A stretch of 64,000 nucleotides of DNA, from positions 661,777 through 725,776 of the forward strand of contig NC_018390.1 in the NCBI RefSeq assembly GCF_000208865.1, read 5' to 3'. Origin of the DNA: Neospora caninum Liverpool. Taxonomy: Eukaryota > Apicomplexa > Conoidasida > Eucoccidiorida > Sarcocystidae. A program made the position numbers and the translations under genes. This document shows positions 10,949-23,480 of this stretch, one piece after another. Below the pieces are notes generated by a model. It was given only the letters and a program-made list of their open reading frames with translations. It did not search any database and was not told the DNA's origin. Each line of letters begins with the position of its first letter. Position 1 is the first letter of the stretch.

Positions 10949-13761
10949 ATGGCGACGTCGCAGGGAGTCTCTCCCAGGGAGGCCACAGGCGAGTCTCCCG
11001 CCGCCAGCGCAACGGCGGCCGCTTTCGCCCGGAGACACCTGCTGCGCCAGGCGTCCCGTCTCTGGTGTCCGAGAGCCCTCTTCCTCCTCTCTGCGCTCTG
11101 CTCGAATCTGCTGGACGTTTTAGCCGACTATCCACGTGGCCGCAGCCGCGGAGGCTCGGCTCACGCGCGCCAGCAGCACCGCGTCAGTCGAGCGACGTCA
11201 GTCTTCAGCTTCTTCGGCACAGCGCCTTCTGCGGAGTCTCTTGTAACGGCTCTCTTTCTCGCTGCTGGGTTCGCTGCACTGCTTCTTCTCATCCGACGCC
11301 CTGCCGCGCAGAGCTCCTCAGGGACAAACGCCGGAACCGGCGGCAGCGCGGAGGAGAACAAGGACGATAGCAGGTACACCCGCACACATGCGCTGGGGCA
11401 GAAACGAAGGCGATCCTTTTGAGAAGACACCGTTTCAGACTACCACCGGTGACGGTCCAGTCAGGCTGTCTCGCGCGCGACTGTTTCCGCCGCGAAGCGG
11501 AGCCGCGACAGGAAGAGCAGGCGACCTGCGTCCGCGCAAAAGAGGACCTAAACCAGGCGACGTTTGCGGGGGGGGGGGGGGGCGTTGATCGAAAATCGGG
11601 ATGTCTTCGTTCATATACATCTAGGAATGCTTGTCGAGTTCCCTGTACAGAATTAGCTCCCTGCGCACTTTGGATCCGACCAAAAGCCTTTTCAGCTCCA
11701 CTGATGCGAGCGCGCTGTATATACATGGGGAGCGATGCATTCTCTGAAGGCGCGCTCGCCGCCTGGTCCAGCTCACACCTTTTAGTTCGCGCCACTCAGC
11801 GTGTCCTCGAAAAGAACGGACGTCTTGTGTGTACCGCGAGGAAACCCACGTCACCTCTGGGGCACAGCGAAGTTTCGGCGTCGCTTCGACGTTCGGGAAC
11901 TTGAGCGAGCGGAAAAAGTTCGAGTCGCGATGACCTGCGATTTTGCGGAAGTTTGAAAGCGCACGCGCGTTTTCGGTTACCGCGCGCGTGTTTTCGTGCT
12001 CGATTCTGCGGTGGTTTTTGCAGCGTCTTTCGCCCATGTGCGTCGATTTGTCTCAATGAGGTGAGCGGGACGTTCCCAAGCACGCCCCTAGGTCGCATAT
12101 GCGACTGCCGGTGTCGCCATTCTTGGTAAGAGCGGCCGGGGTTTGACGAGGGGGGCCTACGGCCGGCGCGGCGCCGTTGACTCACCCAAAGAGCAAAGAC
12201 CAAATCAGTGCGTCACTTCGCAGACGCTCTCGCAGCCGCACGCGCCACGCTGGCGTAGTGACAGACGGACCGGGGCCGTCCGTGTGTTCTGCAGAACTTG
12301 GCGCTTTTCGAGAGGCTTCAGGTGACTTCTCTGTCGGCTGTGACAACCCTGCAGGACTCACACAGCTCGTCCTGTGGCAGTCGTTTTCTAAAGGACAAAA
12401 GGTGCACAAACGACGCGGCGGTGACTCAGGGGGAGCACCTGCCGTTCCATTCTCTGAGAAGCCAAAGAGGGTTTGACTGCAGTCGAGAGTTCAAAGCTCT
12501 TCTGGGCCTTCTGTGCTGGCGTGCCTCGTCTTCCAGATTCTGCTGAAGAGGTCTCCTGGCGGCAAGTTTGTGATGGAGGAGGCTGCCATCGCCCCGTTTC
12601 TCTCCCTGTGCAGTTGGAGCAAGCTGTTCGTTTTCGCCCAGGTTAGATGCGTGCCCTATTTTGCGCAACAGGAAACGCTCGCCTGCCCATCCACCTGCGC
12701 AGGTGGACCCCGTTCCACTTCACTGTCTTCAGGTTGACTCTCGACTTGCTTAGGCTGTCCAGGGTTGCCCGTCGCCACCCGGTCGCACTTGGGGAAGTCG
12801 GAATGCGCAGCGGAAAACAGGTGGACAGGCGCTAGTATGAAACCCGAAGCGGAAATCGCCGCACAGACGCTGGGCAACCGGTCCTGGCACCATCCAGAAT
12901 TCGCCCTCTGTGTTTTCTTTCAGGTGAACAGCGATGAAGAAGAGCAACAAGTACTGGACGAATTGGAAGGGATCCAGGCATTCGATCGCGGGCTTCAGCG
13001 CCATGTAAGAGTCGACACTTTCGTATTTCCGTCCCGTTTGCTGCGCCTTGCCACTGGGGGAAAGATAAGAGCGGAAGGAGAGGCTTGCTTCGACGAGGGC
13101 CCCGCAGCAAAAGATCGGGGAAAGCCTGCGGCGACGTCGAAACGCATCGTAGACCTTGGGCTGTCGTGTACGGCACTCACCTCCGTTTCTTCAGCCTGCC
13201 TGGTGTTCGATCTCGACGAGGGGCTGACGGAGTGAACAGTTTTGAGCCCCCCTCCCCCGGAGTTTCAGCTTTTCTGCGCTCGACTCTCGGGTCTAGCAGA
13301 GAAGAGGCTAACCGCTTACACACTTTTGTGTCTGTGCCCACTCAGCGGGTCATGTTCTCCTCCACCAGGAACGGCCGAGCGTCGATGGTCCGTCAGCTGC
13401 AGCCCCTTACCCACATCGACGGTAAGAAGTACAGGCGTGTTTTCCCTGCATTACTCAACACCGAGGCGAGATGCTGGCCTTCCGTTTTCCCTGTCGCGTG
13501 TAGCCGCGCGTCCTTCGGAAGAAGAGGCCCAGCTGGCAACCTGTGTATGAGGAGCAACTCCTGAGGCACGTACCGTGGAAAGGCAATAGTTGGCCCCGCT
13601 GAGAACGCACGAAAAAGGCTACGATGACTTTCCGACAACACGCTTGCCGGTCACTGAAGCACTGGCGGTTTCTCATTGTCGCTTCTGCAGCGGATGATTT
13701 CATCGCGGTCACGCTGGAAGGCAAGGTCCCGAATGTAGTCTTCCTGCAAGAGCCTCTCAAG
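10949..13761 (+). CDS. PEX22: PEX22-like peroxisomal membrane anchor (partial model)
   Basis: The first exon (ATG 10949, donor after 11373) encodes a basic N-terminus and a hydrophobic segment, LVTALFLAAGFAALLLLIRR, the likely single membrane anchor. Then 12537-12641 (ILLKRSPGGKF..FVFAQ), 12924-13004 (VNSDEEEQQVLDELEGIQAF..), 13346-13421 (VMFSSTRNGRASMVRQLQP) and 13691-13761 (ADDFIAVTLEGKVPNVVFL) join in phase with good splice sites. The pattern of a 'cytosolic lobe, then V-L-F-C-S-T..G+.S.VRQL.P..HID' matches the PEX22 family as I remember it from plants. PEX22 tethers the ubiquitin-conjugating enzyme PEX4 to the peroxisome for PEX5 recycling. One gap remains: exon 1 ends in phase 2 and the 12537 exon needs phase 0. 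A small linking exon is therefore missing; one of about 31 nt near 12224-12254 would fit. The 3' end is also unresolved. The region is certainly spliced coding sequence; the family name is moderately supported. Confidence 0.5.
11568..11582 (+). repeat. G15 homopolymer in the PEX22-like intron
   Basis: An uninterrupted run of about 15 guanines inside the first intron of the PEX22-like gene. It is non-coding and likely to vary in length. Confidence 0.9.
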
Positions 13762-13827
13762 GTGGGTAATCTGTTTGACCTGAGGGCACACGCTTGCGGG
13801 TTTTACCCTGTTGGCCCGTTCAAGTGA

Positions 13828-16800
13828 TTGGTATGCACATATATATATTTATAGTTTTTTATAGTTATTTATGGTTACTTATGTATACACGAATACGCAC
13901 TACGCGAGTAACAGGTGTATTGCCGTTGCTAAGCGGCGTGAGACGGCACGAGACAAGTGCTTGTGGGGATGTCGTTCTCTGGAAGGGCGCTAAGTGTGCA
14001 CGAGCTTTTGGAAGCGTCTGGCGTCCTGGATCGGGTACGCTGTCAGTAGCTGACAGTTGAATTGTTGTGGACTAGTTCGAACCTATGGGAAAGACGCCAG
14101 TTCGCGTCTCCGACCAAGCGTCGTTGCTTTCCTGCTATGCTTGTGAAATGGATTTACTCGTAGGAATGCGTGGATGTCCTTCAAGCAGCGCTCCAAAGGC
14201 CAGTGACAGCGTAGCAACGGAAGTTGCCTTTCTCCGGTGGCATTCGTAGCTCGGTGGCTACAGACCTGTTTCAGTGGTTTACGTCTTTCAGTCCGTCCGT
14301 TTCTCGATTTTTTTCTTCCAGTAGGGCGAGGGGCTATGAACGGGCACCCGCAGACCGCTAGCGGGGATGCGGCATGATGGCGAGGAGCTGAAGGAGCTGT
14401 ACCACGCCGGTGGTTTTCAAATTTGACCCCTTCATTCGTTTTTATCGGATGTAGGTGCGGCTCCGTTTCCCCCCATGTTCTTTGTTCGCAAAATGGTATT
14501 CTGTATCGCGGCCCTTCCCCGTGCATGAACTGTCTCGGACGGGGTTTGACTTCTGTAGAAGAAGCCGCCAAGCTAAAGCTCATCTGTGGCTTGGGCGCGA
14601 AGTCTAAAATCGAAGAGTATGAGGAACGTTCACGGAACTGCCGGGGGTGCGTTACGAAGGCGGAACAGAAAACTGGCGCTGTGACACACTTGGTGTGCCA
14701 CCGTCACCATGCACACACACCAGTTCGCGGTTCCCTCCGCGCAAGACGCGAGACTCTGTGATCTTGGAAATGACCATCACTGTCGTCTGGAACGCCCCTG
14801 CATGTGCTCGTGTCCTCGGGAGAAAGAGGCGAAGTCGGCATTTCGTTCCTCGAAAGCACCTTTACACCGAAGAAAGGCGCGCTTTGTGAGGATGGTTCTT
14901 GCGGGAACGAAGGGAACTGGTATACGCTTGAGCATCCGAGGAGAGTAGATTTCTCTTACCGAATGCTGGGTGGCCGAGAACGAGTCCCCTTGGGCAGCAG
15001 ACTGGGACAACGCGGTCTAGATGTTCAGTCAAGCGCAGCCAGCAATCGTGAGACACGGCAAGCATTGGACGCCCCGGTGATCACCAACCGGCACAAAAAA
15101 GGACCATACGCTTACGCAGGGGCGTGGCGCCGTTCAAGGCAACAGCTTCTTTGGCCCCTCCGTGGTTTGACTTTTTCGTAATTCCTTAGTACGTAGCGTC
15201 TGGCCATTTGGGAACTTCCAACGCATGGACGTTTATGACAGAGATGCCTCAACGCTCGTCCGTGTTGAGAATTTACACACGATAGGCTCGACCTGGCAGG
15301 TGCTCTCTTCATCTGATGGTTCCTGTCTCCGCTCGACCGTCGTTCCGTTCTTGGAGCGCGAAATGGCCCTTGCACAAGAAACAAGTACGGCCAGGAGAAC
15401 AGGCAGGACCTACCAAGGCATGAAAATGTGTTTGCGTGTCTACCGAGGAGCCCAATGCACTCATTTTTTCTGTGCGCATCGCCCTTCCGTTTGAGTGTAC
15501 CAGACGACACTGTTGATTTCTAAAGAGCGGATGGCTCAAGTGGCAACACAAAGCAACATGGCCTTAAAGTCTGAGCGCCCTAAAGCTGGAGTCCGATAGT
15601 TGTTTGGCTTCCCTTGGGAAAACCGCAAGGCAAGAAGCCGCCAGAGGAGGGATCTGGAACTATAACTTTTTTGAGGACGTTTCCAGGAGCCCGCACCGGT
15701 GTGCATCGCTCCGTGTCCCATTGTAACGGATGGTCTCCATCGTGATAGCGACACACAGCGCTATTCGGTTTTGGTGGCACTGTATACCCACGTCTCGTAC
15801 ACATTCGCAGAGCGTTGTGAAACGAGAACGGTGCGCCGTCTCGGGTCTGATGTAGAACGGGGGAATTTAAGGCGGTCGCTTGAAACAGAGCATTCTGGTG
15901 CACAGTTGAACACAACCCACACCTGAGGATATTGAAGGCATCCCTACGCCCAATCCGTTTTTTGCCTTTCCAAAACAAACACGGAGCCTTAAAATCTCCC
16001 CCTGTCTCGGATGCAGGCACCCGTGCCAGGCAGTTCCCTTCCGGGACACGCCCGGATCTCTCTCCACGAATGCCGCAGTCCGAACTTGAGACCGTTTCTC
16101 AGCCTGAGCGTCTTTAGCTGCACACACATCCGTTCCTCTTTTCTGCCTGCTCTGTACCACAACGGAGACTGAAACCAAAGGGTTGTTTCCATGGGGCGCC
16201 GCCGCCGCTGTAGCATGCAACAGCAATGTAAATTCCAAGACCGCTCCCCTCTCCACACAGCTGGGCTGTGCTTTCCGTGCATGCAGCTCACTCACCGCCT
16301 CCGTTCCACGCCGTGAGTGCAGTTCCAGTAATTGCCAAGGGGACACGTCTCTATCCTAGACACTGCATCCGCTTGTCGTTTCAAAGGAAGCTCTCTACAG
16401 CGCCTGAAAAAGGAAATCCAACTCTTTTAAGGGGGGCTGACTGTGCTGCGGTTCGATAGGAAAACGATCGGTGGTCGCCGCATGCGCCATACCAATGTTG
16501 AGTGCGTCGATGAGACGTGGACTCTCTGCACTCGAAGTCGACCACACAGTCGTGCTTGCGTTGACGTTTTAGTTCTCTTTTCCTTTCAGAGTGACCTCTG
16601 AATTCCAAGAGTGCCAGCGCCTTGTGTCTCTCTCTTTATTTCATCCCGTGTCTCTCTTAGATCGCGTTTGAAGATCTGAATTCCCATACCATTTTCGCGG
16701 ACGACGCTCCTCAAACCTCTTGACCGCGAACAGGTGTGCGCTTGGTGGCAGTTGCGGTTTTGTTTGAAGTGCATGGTGCTTGCGGATCTGTGCTAAAGGG

Positions 16801-17252
16801 GTGTGAAGGTGGTCTCTCTGTGCGCTTGTCGTAGACACCAATCCATTCAATTTTCGCCCCGTTCTCCACGAAAACCCGTAATTCCTTGCCATATTGATAC
16901 GCTTCCCATGCAAACGCTAATTAGCTTCCTATATTGTGCGCCTGGTAAGCTCTCCCGGACCGCGACACGGTCCATGCAGTCATCGCCGCCCGACTTTCTG
17001 GAAACCCCGCCTAGCAAGAGGGGAGGGGCGTTGAGCTGAAAACAGGCATATCCGGTGTGCGTACACAGACACACACTCGTATTTTTGTGTGAGATTGGAT
17101 AGCGGGTGCTTGCATTTAACTGGACGGACAAGGCGCAGCTTTTTCTTCCATACCCGGTCTCGCGGCGGAGCTACGGTCCCTGTCGCCTCCACAAGCTTGA
17201 GATCGCGTGCGTTACAAGGCACACAACATCCAAATTTGTGGAACAAGGAACG
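13828..17252. other. Region between the PEX22-like gene and the iron transporter
   Basis: About 3.4 kb. It probably contains the last exon and 3' UTR of the PEX22-like gene, then the promoter and 5' UTR of the iron transporter. A possible last exon starts after the TTCTGTAG acceptor near 14560, but it adds only five residues before a stop. Short ORFs around 14423-14761 have no domain, codon continuity or partner exon. Nothing else was recognised. Confidence 0.5.
16511..16517 (+). promoter_or_regulatory. TGAGACG promoter-type motif
   Basis: An exact TGAGACG lies about 740 bp upstream of the iron transporter ATG. The WGAGACG heptamer is a described promoter element of T. gondii genes. A single 7-mer can easily occur by chance, so this is only a candidate. 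Confidence 0.25.
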
Positions 17253-20200
17253 ATGCCAGCAGGCGGGGCGGGACACGCCGGAGGGAACATTGTTCCCGAT
17301 GGCCGAACACTGGTGAACTGCAGAGACCTCAACAAGGCACGCGATGCATACCAACTGAGAGACATCGAAGCAACGCGGTAAGCCCACCTGCTCGTGCTTT
17401 CTCGGGTCCCTGGGATACTTCACCACGAGGCAACCACGCTTCCACCAGTAGGCGCACGAAAACCAGCTGGAAGAGAAGACACAACACGGAAGCGACAGTG
17501 ATTAGTGAAGCCTACTTTGTTCCCGTAACCACACAGGCGTTTCAGTGCGTCCCTCTCCCGGAGTTTCAGTTCCCAGACGTGCGGCGCGAGGGACAGGGAG
17601 GAGGGATTCGAAGCGAGCGGCAATGGGAAAGGACAATCGCCCATTCGGTGGATGCTCACGTGTCCTCGAAACCGTCACACCTGACGTTTTGCTCACGTTT
17701 CTCAGATTCTCCGGTGTGGAGTTTCACGGGCGCGTGCCATAACACATTTCATGCGATGGTCCAGGTGGAGTCGGTGGCAGGTTTGTTCCCACTGGAGTAA
17801 GCCAAAGTGTGCGGTCGCCAGGAAGGCCCGTGGTGGTGACCCAGCAAAGCACACACCGGAGACCGCCTTTTTGTTCTTACTCAGGGCAGCCCATAGCCTC
17901 GATCTTTACCGAGAACTGGCGGGCGATCACAAAGAGAGTCACACGAACACCTCGTCGGATTACGTGAAGGCGGTCGTCTTTGGAGGCCTCGACGGTAGGT
18001 GACGACACGCGCGTTCTGTAGCAGAGATGAAAAGCGAAGCGCCCGGACACAGACGACAAGGAAGATCGAAGGAAAATGCTCAAGGACTCGTCTCAGAGCC
18101 AATGCCTAGAACCCCAGTGTCCTGCAAAGACCGCCAAGAGCTTTTCTGTGTGGTCGGCACCTGGAGAGTGTCCACTGTAACGCGGATTTTCGGACTGCCG
18201 GCGTTTCTTCGTGTCGCTTTTTTCCTACTTCTCTGTTGGTATATTCGACAACAGGACGTTAACGCGCCGAAGCCTCTTCCCCGCTGTATCCAGTACATTC
18301 ATTGTCTTCGCTTCTACGGCACCCCGGCGCGTGTACCGGTGACATGAAGAACTTGTTTGCCGCGTCCCTCTTGCACATTCTTTCTGCTTCAGGCATTGTC
18401 ACCATCTTCGCGATTGTTGCCGGATGCGTTGGAGCGGATCTGAGCTGCTCTCAGGTCCTCATGGTCGGTCTTGGGAATCTCCTGGCGGATGCCATCTCCA
18501 TGGGCTTCGGGGAGTACGTCAGTGCCGCAGCCGAGAAGGATTTCGTGGAAGCGGAGAAGCAGAGAGAAGAATGGTAGGCGCGTGGTTGAATGTGCCGAGG
18601 AAACGTCTGCCGGTGTCCCACCCGCACATGACCGCAGACTAAGTGCAGACAGGTCACATTCGGGGCCATTAACTGGAAAAATATGCCGACTTACCGCGCC
18701 CAGCCCTCGATGGGGGCAATTGCCACTGCCTTAATCGTTCGTACACTGCCGCCTGAACAGTGGTGAGGCTCCACGTTAAGCCCACGCGTGGGTCTGTGTT
18801 TCCGACGAGAGGATTTCAACACGCTTCACGGCCTCCAAGCAGCCTACAGTATCCGCGTTTAGTCAGAATGCGTTCGCCCCCCCCCCCCCCCCCCAAAATG
18901 GCCGTTCTTCTTGGCGACGTGAATAACCGAGTGACCGCATTGGCGTATGCAGGCGTGCCTTTGCAACGCTCTACAGCTTTATGTTCCGTGGAGACCACAA
19001 GCGACTGCGGAACAATACTTTTTTTAGCCCTCTTTCTGCGCGCTCGCTTTGCTCCAAGGAAATCTGAACTGCCACTGTCGTGCGTGCAATGCCATCGTCA
19101 CGGCGTCCACGGCGGCATTCGTTATTTCGTTGAAACGTGCATGTACATCGGGCTGCTGGATCGCGTTGTTCAGGGAAGTTGAGAACTGCCCCGAGGAGGA
19201 GAAGAGAGAGATGGTGGAAATCTATACAGAGAAGTATGGCTTCTCAAGGGCGGACGCGCAGTCAATGGTTGATATAACTTTTAAATATAAAAAGTTCTTC
19301 GTGCAGCATATGATGGTCGAGGAGCTTGGCCTTATGTACGGATTTGATGAGCCCACCCCAATTAAGAGAGGTACGTCGCATGCCAAGCTGACTGCTTCAC
19401 TCTGACGGGCGCAGGCGCGGCCGACGGCTGGAACAGGTGTCGGTGAGCATACCCGGAATGGTGTCTACCCTTGCATGTGTAAATGTGGCCAACTAAGCTT
19501 ATATTTAAATCCCTTTCTTACTTCACAGAATAGAGAAAGAGTAGAGTCTCGATTCAGTTTCTGCTTGTGAACTGTCGCTTTTCTGACGGACCCGGAGAGC
19601 CCGAGGGCCCGTGGCTTTTTTGTGCGACTTCCAACGTCGTTCCTTTGTCTTGCACCGTTTCTGCGTAACTATATATAGCTGGCGCTTATTCACGTCAGAA
19701 TGGAGGATGTGCTGAGAGGCGTTCTGCTCTGCCATTGAGGAGCTTGAAGTTGCGCTTCATTTGGACGGGAGGCTCCTCTTCGTTAAGGCCGGAGGGTGGG
19801 ATAATGTGTGTAATAAAGGCTGTCGGCGTCCCAAGTGTGTAACTGTCTAGAGGGCCACTCTCCCACAACATTGGGTAGACATGATAGTGGGAACGGCGGT
19901 TCTTCATTCAACGAGGGGCGACTTCCTGATCCATTCAATATGAAGTGGTTTGCCACCGATTTCTTTCACAGGCTTGGTCATGTTCACCGCCTTCTGCTTT
20001 TTTGGGCTTCTTCCCCTGGCGGGCTTCATTGGCTGGGTTGCCGCTTTCGGACTGGGAGCTGAGGCAGATATGGCCTTTCTCATGGCCTGCGTGGTGTCCA
20101 TCTTGACTCTATTCGTCCTTGGATTTTCAAAGGTCCGTTCGCAGCTGAGTGGTTAGACAGTTCCTTTCCACAAGCCAGACATGGTTTGCTCGTAAAAGTA

Positions 20201-21053
20201 ATCGCGCTAGCATGCCGCCCGTTGTTTTTTGATTTGCTGGTTGGCCAGGGGGAATGGAAAACGCAGGAGTGAGGAGCGATTGTCTGCTCACGCTGAGGCG
20301 AAGTCTGGGTCAAAATCCTCAAAATTTGAACGTGAATGCGGAATCGTACCTTTGGGTCCACGGCTCGTGTCGCGGTGGCGAGGGGGATTTACTCGTCAAT
20401 TGGGGCGGTTTCAGTGTTGGCTGTGGTCGAAGTAGAACATTGCGTTTTAGTCACACAAACGCTTCAGGAGTCTGTACCGTTTTTAGTTTGTCCATCGTAC
20501 TGTCTCCTTGGTCTTGTGTTAGTGGACCCGCTTCGGTCTTGGTGTCTGTTTAGTGCTAAGATCCAGCTGTACCAATCGTTTTTCTTCAACATCATCTCGT
20601 GCCTCTACCAGGAATACGGATGCCACCTGAATTAGAGTGTCACTCCGCCAGTCTGTCTGTTTCCATTGGTGCGATTATAGGGGAAGTTCGTGGGACAGAA
20701 TCCAACTAAATCCGCCTGTCTGATGGCGCTGAATGGAAGTTGCGCCGGCACAGTGGCTTACGGCGTCGGCAGTTTGCTGCAGGTAAGCAAGAGAAACTTC
20801 TTTTGGGCCGACTTTAAGCATTAATATATGCCAAAGAGGCAGGCACGCCTTGCAGTTGGGTGTCAGTGCAAATGAGCGAGAGGAACGCATCCAAATGACG
20901 TTTCTTGACCACATCAGGCGGCCCGTGGTTGCGTAGGTACTGAGCGATTGCGTTCACGTTTCGTATCATTGTACATGAAATGTTTCGTAGCGCTTACAGA
21001 ACCTTCCAATGATGCTGATTGGCGCAACAACCTGTGGTAGAGCCTCACGATGA
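17253..21053 (+). CDS. VIT: Vacuolar iron transporter (VIT1/CCC1 family)
   Basis: Seven exons join in phase to give about 309 residues: 17253-17377, 17885-17994, 18393-18573, 19174-19370, 19972-20132, 20681-20782, and a probable last exon 21000-21053. The spliced protein reads DYVKAVVFGGLDG then IVTIFAIVAG (membrane segment 1), GNLLADAISMGFGEYVSAAAE, an acidic cytosolic metal-binding helix region (EAEKQREEW..EEEKREMVEIY..ADAQSMVD), and C-terminal membrane segments VMFTAFCFFGLLPLAGFIG, MACVVSILTLFVLGFSK and a final one around LMALNGSCAGTVAYGVGSLL. That makes five segments, as is typical of the family. Members move Fe2+ into the vacuole in exchange for protons and so detoxify cytosolic iron. 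A single-frame reading would stop at 20156; splicing at 20132 is needed to gain the conserved last membrane segment. The family call is secure; only the short terminal exon is a guess. Confidence 0.93.
18877..18894 (+). repeat. C18 homopolymer in an iron transporter intron
   Basis: An uninterrupted run of 18 cytosines within the third intron of the iron transporter gene (18574-19173). Such runs often vary in length between strains and between sequencing methods. No coding effect is expected. Confidence 0.9.
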
Positions 21054-23480
21054 TACGTATGGTGTCAGCAAACCCAAGGAGCCGGTGGCGACTGTGGGTT
21101 CAGCGCCTCTTTCAGAGGAGCGCTGATACATACTGTTCATTGTGAGAGACATTTGCTGTCGTCGTTGGGTGGAAAAGCTGTACCAAGATGCCTGTCCCCG
21201 CTTGAGTGGAAATCATGCTATTCGTGGCACACCGACGACTCTCGCCCTTGCTGCCTGCCCAGAGCTCAATTAGGGTTACGCTGAACTGTGGTATGCACGG
21301 AAGAAAAACAGCAACAGTCGTGTCTGGTGTGCGCGCAAAGGTCCCGCTGAGTCCGAAACAGACATCACCTCTCTTGCGTTGTCCCAGTGTATTCCTCGCT
21401 CCTGAATTGCCGCTGCGCCGTGTTGTGCGTGCAGCTTGCGGTCGGCGCAAACATGTCTTCCGGTTAGGATGGATGCAAAGCAACTCGGGGTTGGCCGATG
21501 GAAGCGCCACATCCTCGGACAAGCGGACATACAAATCTGTGGAGATCCGCGAGCACCGTTCGAGCTAAACTGACAGACACATATGACTCCACTGTCGGTT
21601 TTTCTTCGCCACGATTCGGCGCGTTTGACGTCACTCTTCCGGCAGAACCTCAACGTAGTGCTAGTGTATGGGCTATCAAAGACTGAATCTAAGGACACGG
21701 TCCAGTGTTTGCCCGAGTGCGGGCGGATGTTGTGAAAAATTCTTTTTACGGTCGATGAAGGGGAAGTCCCACAGCCCTATGGGACGAAGGACATTGACAA
21801 TTCGTGTTACGACACGGATGCGACAGAGGGTATTTTTACGGATGCCCAAATTTGTTTAATGCAGCTATGAGCCGATCGAAGCGTGACAGATGGGCTATTT
21901 AGACCCTTTGCTATCAATCGATAATCTATACGTCAGGTGTCTCTGCGCGTTCTGTTGCAAGGCGTGGCGGGAGCTGCTTAGGACCCGGAGCGTCATAACC
22001 GCACCACGCGCCGTTTTGTTTCATACTGGTTGCTGCCGCTCCTCGTGAAAAAAATGGCACCTGTAAATAATTCTCCTATATGCCATTGTCGGCCATTCGG
22101 TACCAAGCAGGTTCCGGGCCTTCCGGTCTCCGCGACAGCAAAGCATGGGGCGTGTTTCGGTGTTTGTGGCGCTTGTGGGATCTGTAGAAACCATCTGCTT
22201 GTTTGATCGCTTGGACCAGGCAACGGGGAAGCCTTTTGTGTTGTGCATCTTCTTCTCAGTTCCGTGTTCAGCAAAGCAGCCGAGGTCGATTCATCGTGGT
22301 TTTTGCGTCGTGAGTGAAACGCTAAAACTCGCGTCGCGTTGTGAAGGCAATCTAGGCAGCATCGAGGGTTTTCCCTCGCAAGTTCACTAACTGCCAAATC
22401 GGAAACTGACACCTGTTACCGACATACTTCACGGGGGCTCTTTTCATTGTGTTGTGAATCTTCATTTTAGCGACGACAGAACTTACCTACATCAGGCCAT
22501 GCCGGAATGCGGCAGCATAGTATTTTGCGTAGCATCGACGTGGGCTTGTAATGCGCGTCCACATGCCATTGAGACCACGCCGGCGAGACGGATGGTCACC
22601 TGTTGGATCACGAGCACTGTTACAGATAGTGACTCGTTGTTGAATCCAGAGTGACGAATCTTCCGTGTAATGAGTCGCGTATGCTTGGCGGCACTCGTTA
22701 TTCCTCGAGTCCCCTTCAGGAACACAATCCACTCCGTTGTATGCGTCTTACCATTTGCCTTAGCTGCAGTTAGGGTATTTTCCCGTTATTTGCACGGCCA
22801 GGCGGTCGTATACTAACAAAGTCGCGCACTCGCTTTCGTCCTTCCGTGACAATGTCTGCCGTGTAGATTGAAAAATTATTTCGGCGTTTCCGCGCAACCC
22901 ACGGTGCTGTTGGAGTGCCCCCGAAAGGCTACTGGAGTGGATCATCATGATTCTGTCGCCTTTTCGCGTTGCATTTGACCTTCAGAATCAGGTGTTTGAT
23001 GCGGGGTTTTCGCGGGGGCAGGAAAAGTGTGGGTGAGTAACGTTTTCCAAGACGACGAAGAAGCCAACAACAGTGCGCTCACATGGAGGCAGCATTCTTC
23101 TGGGACGACGCCGGCCCAAAAAGAGCACAGTGTTTTCGCCAACTGTTGAGGAAGCACGAAAATGGCATCTTGACAAAGCGCAGTGAATGGGGGCTTATAC
23201 GTGGCGCCAGAACCCGTGTCATCACCGAAAAGAACTAGACAGGGGATAAGACGGCGCGTAGCGCACCTGCTACTTCAATGCCAAAAGCGCAACCTTAGGG
23301 CACATAAGCTCCGTAACGAAAGCAAACTACACAGCATCGAACTGAACAAAGAAGAAACAACATTTGTAACCACCGTGGCTCTTTTTCCTTCACAGGGGGT
23401 TTGGCGCGTGTACTGCGGGGAGCCCTCGACTTCGGTGTTCTCAATACTTGCTAAATGTCATTGGCGTGTCAGCCGACATC
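21054..23480. other. Convergent intergenic region after the iron transporter
   Basis: About 2.4 kb between two converging genes, expected to hold both 3' UTRs. ORFs at 21112-21698 overlap on both strands, have no domain and lack splice partners. I see no repeat, RNA gene or mobile element here. Confidence 0.5.

Noticed and set aside
14060..14100. A GTTCGAAC sequence resembling a tRNA T-loop
   Set aside because: No paired T stem, no matching A box upstream and no acceptor stem. The same test failed for the sites near 7653 and 48709.
20133..20156. Stop codon at 20154 as the end of the iron transporter
   Set aside because: It removes the last conserved membrane segment. Splicing at 20132 to 20681 restores that segment in phase with good splice sites.
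21112..21698. Overlapping ORFs of 120-140 residues downstream of the iron transporter
   Set aside because: They occur on both strands in a convergent 3' region and show no domain or signal.
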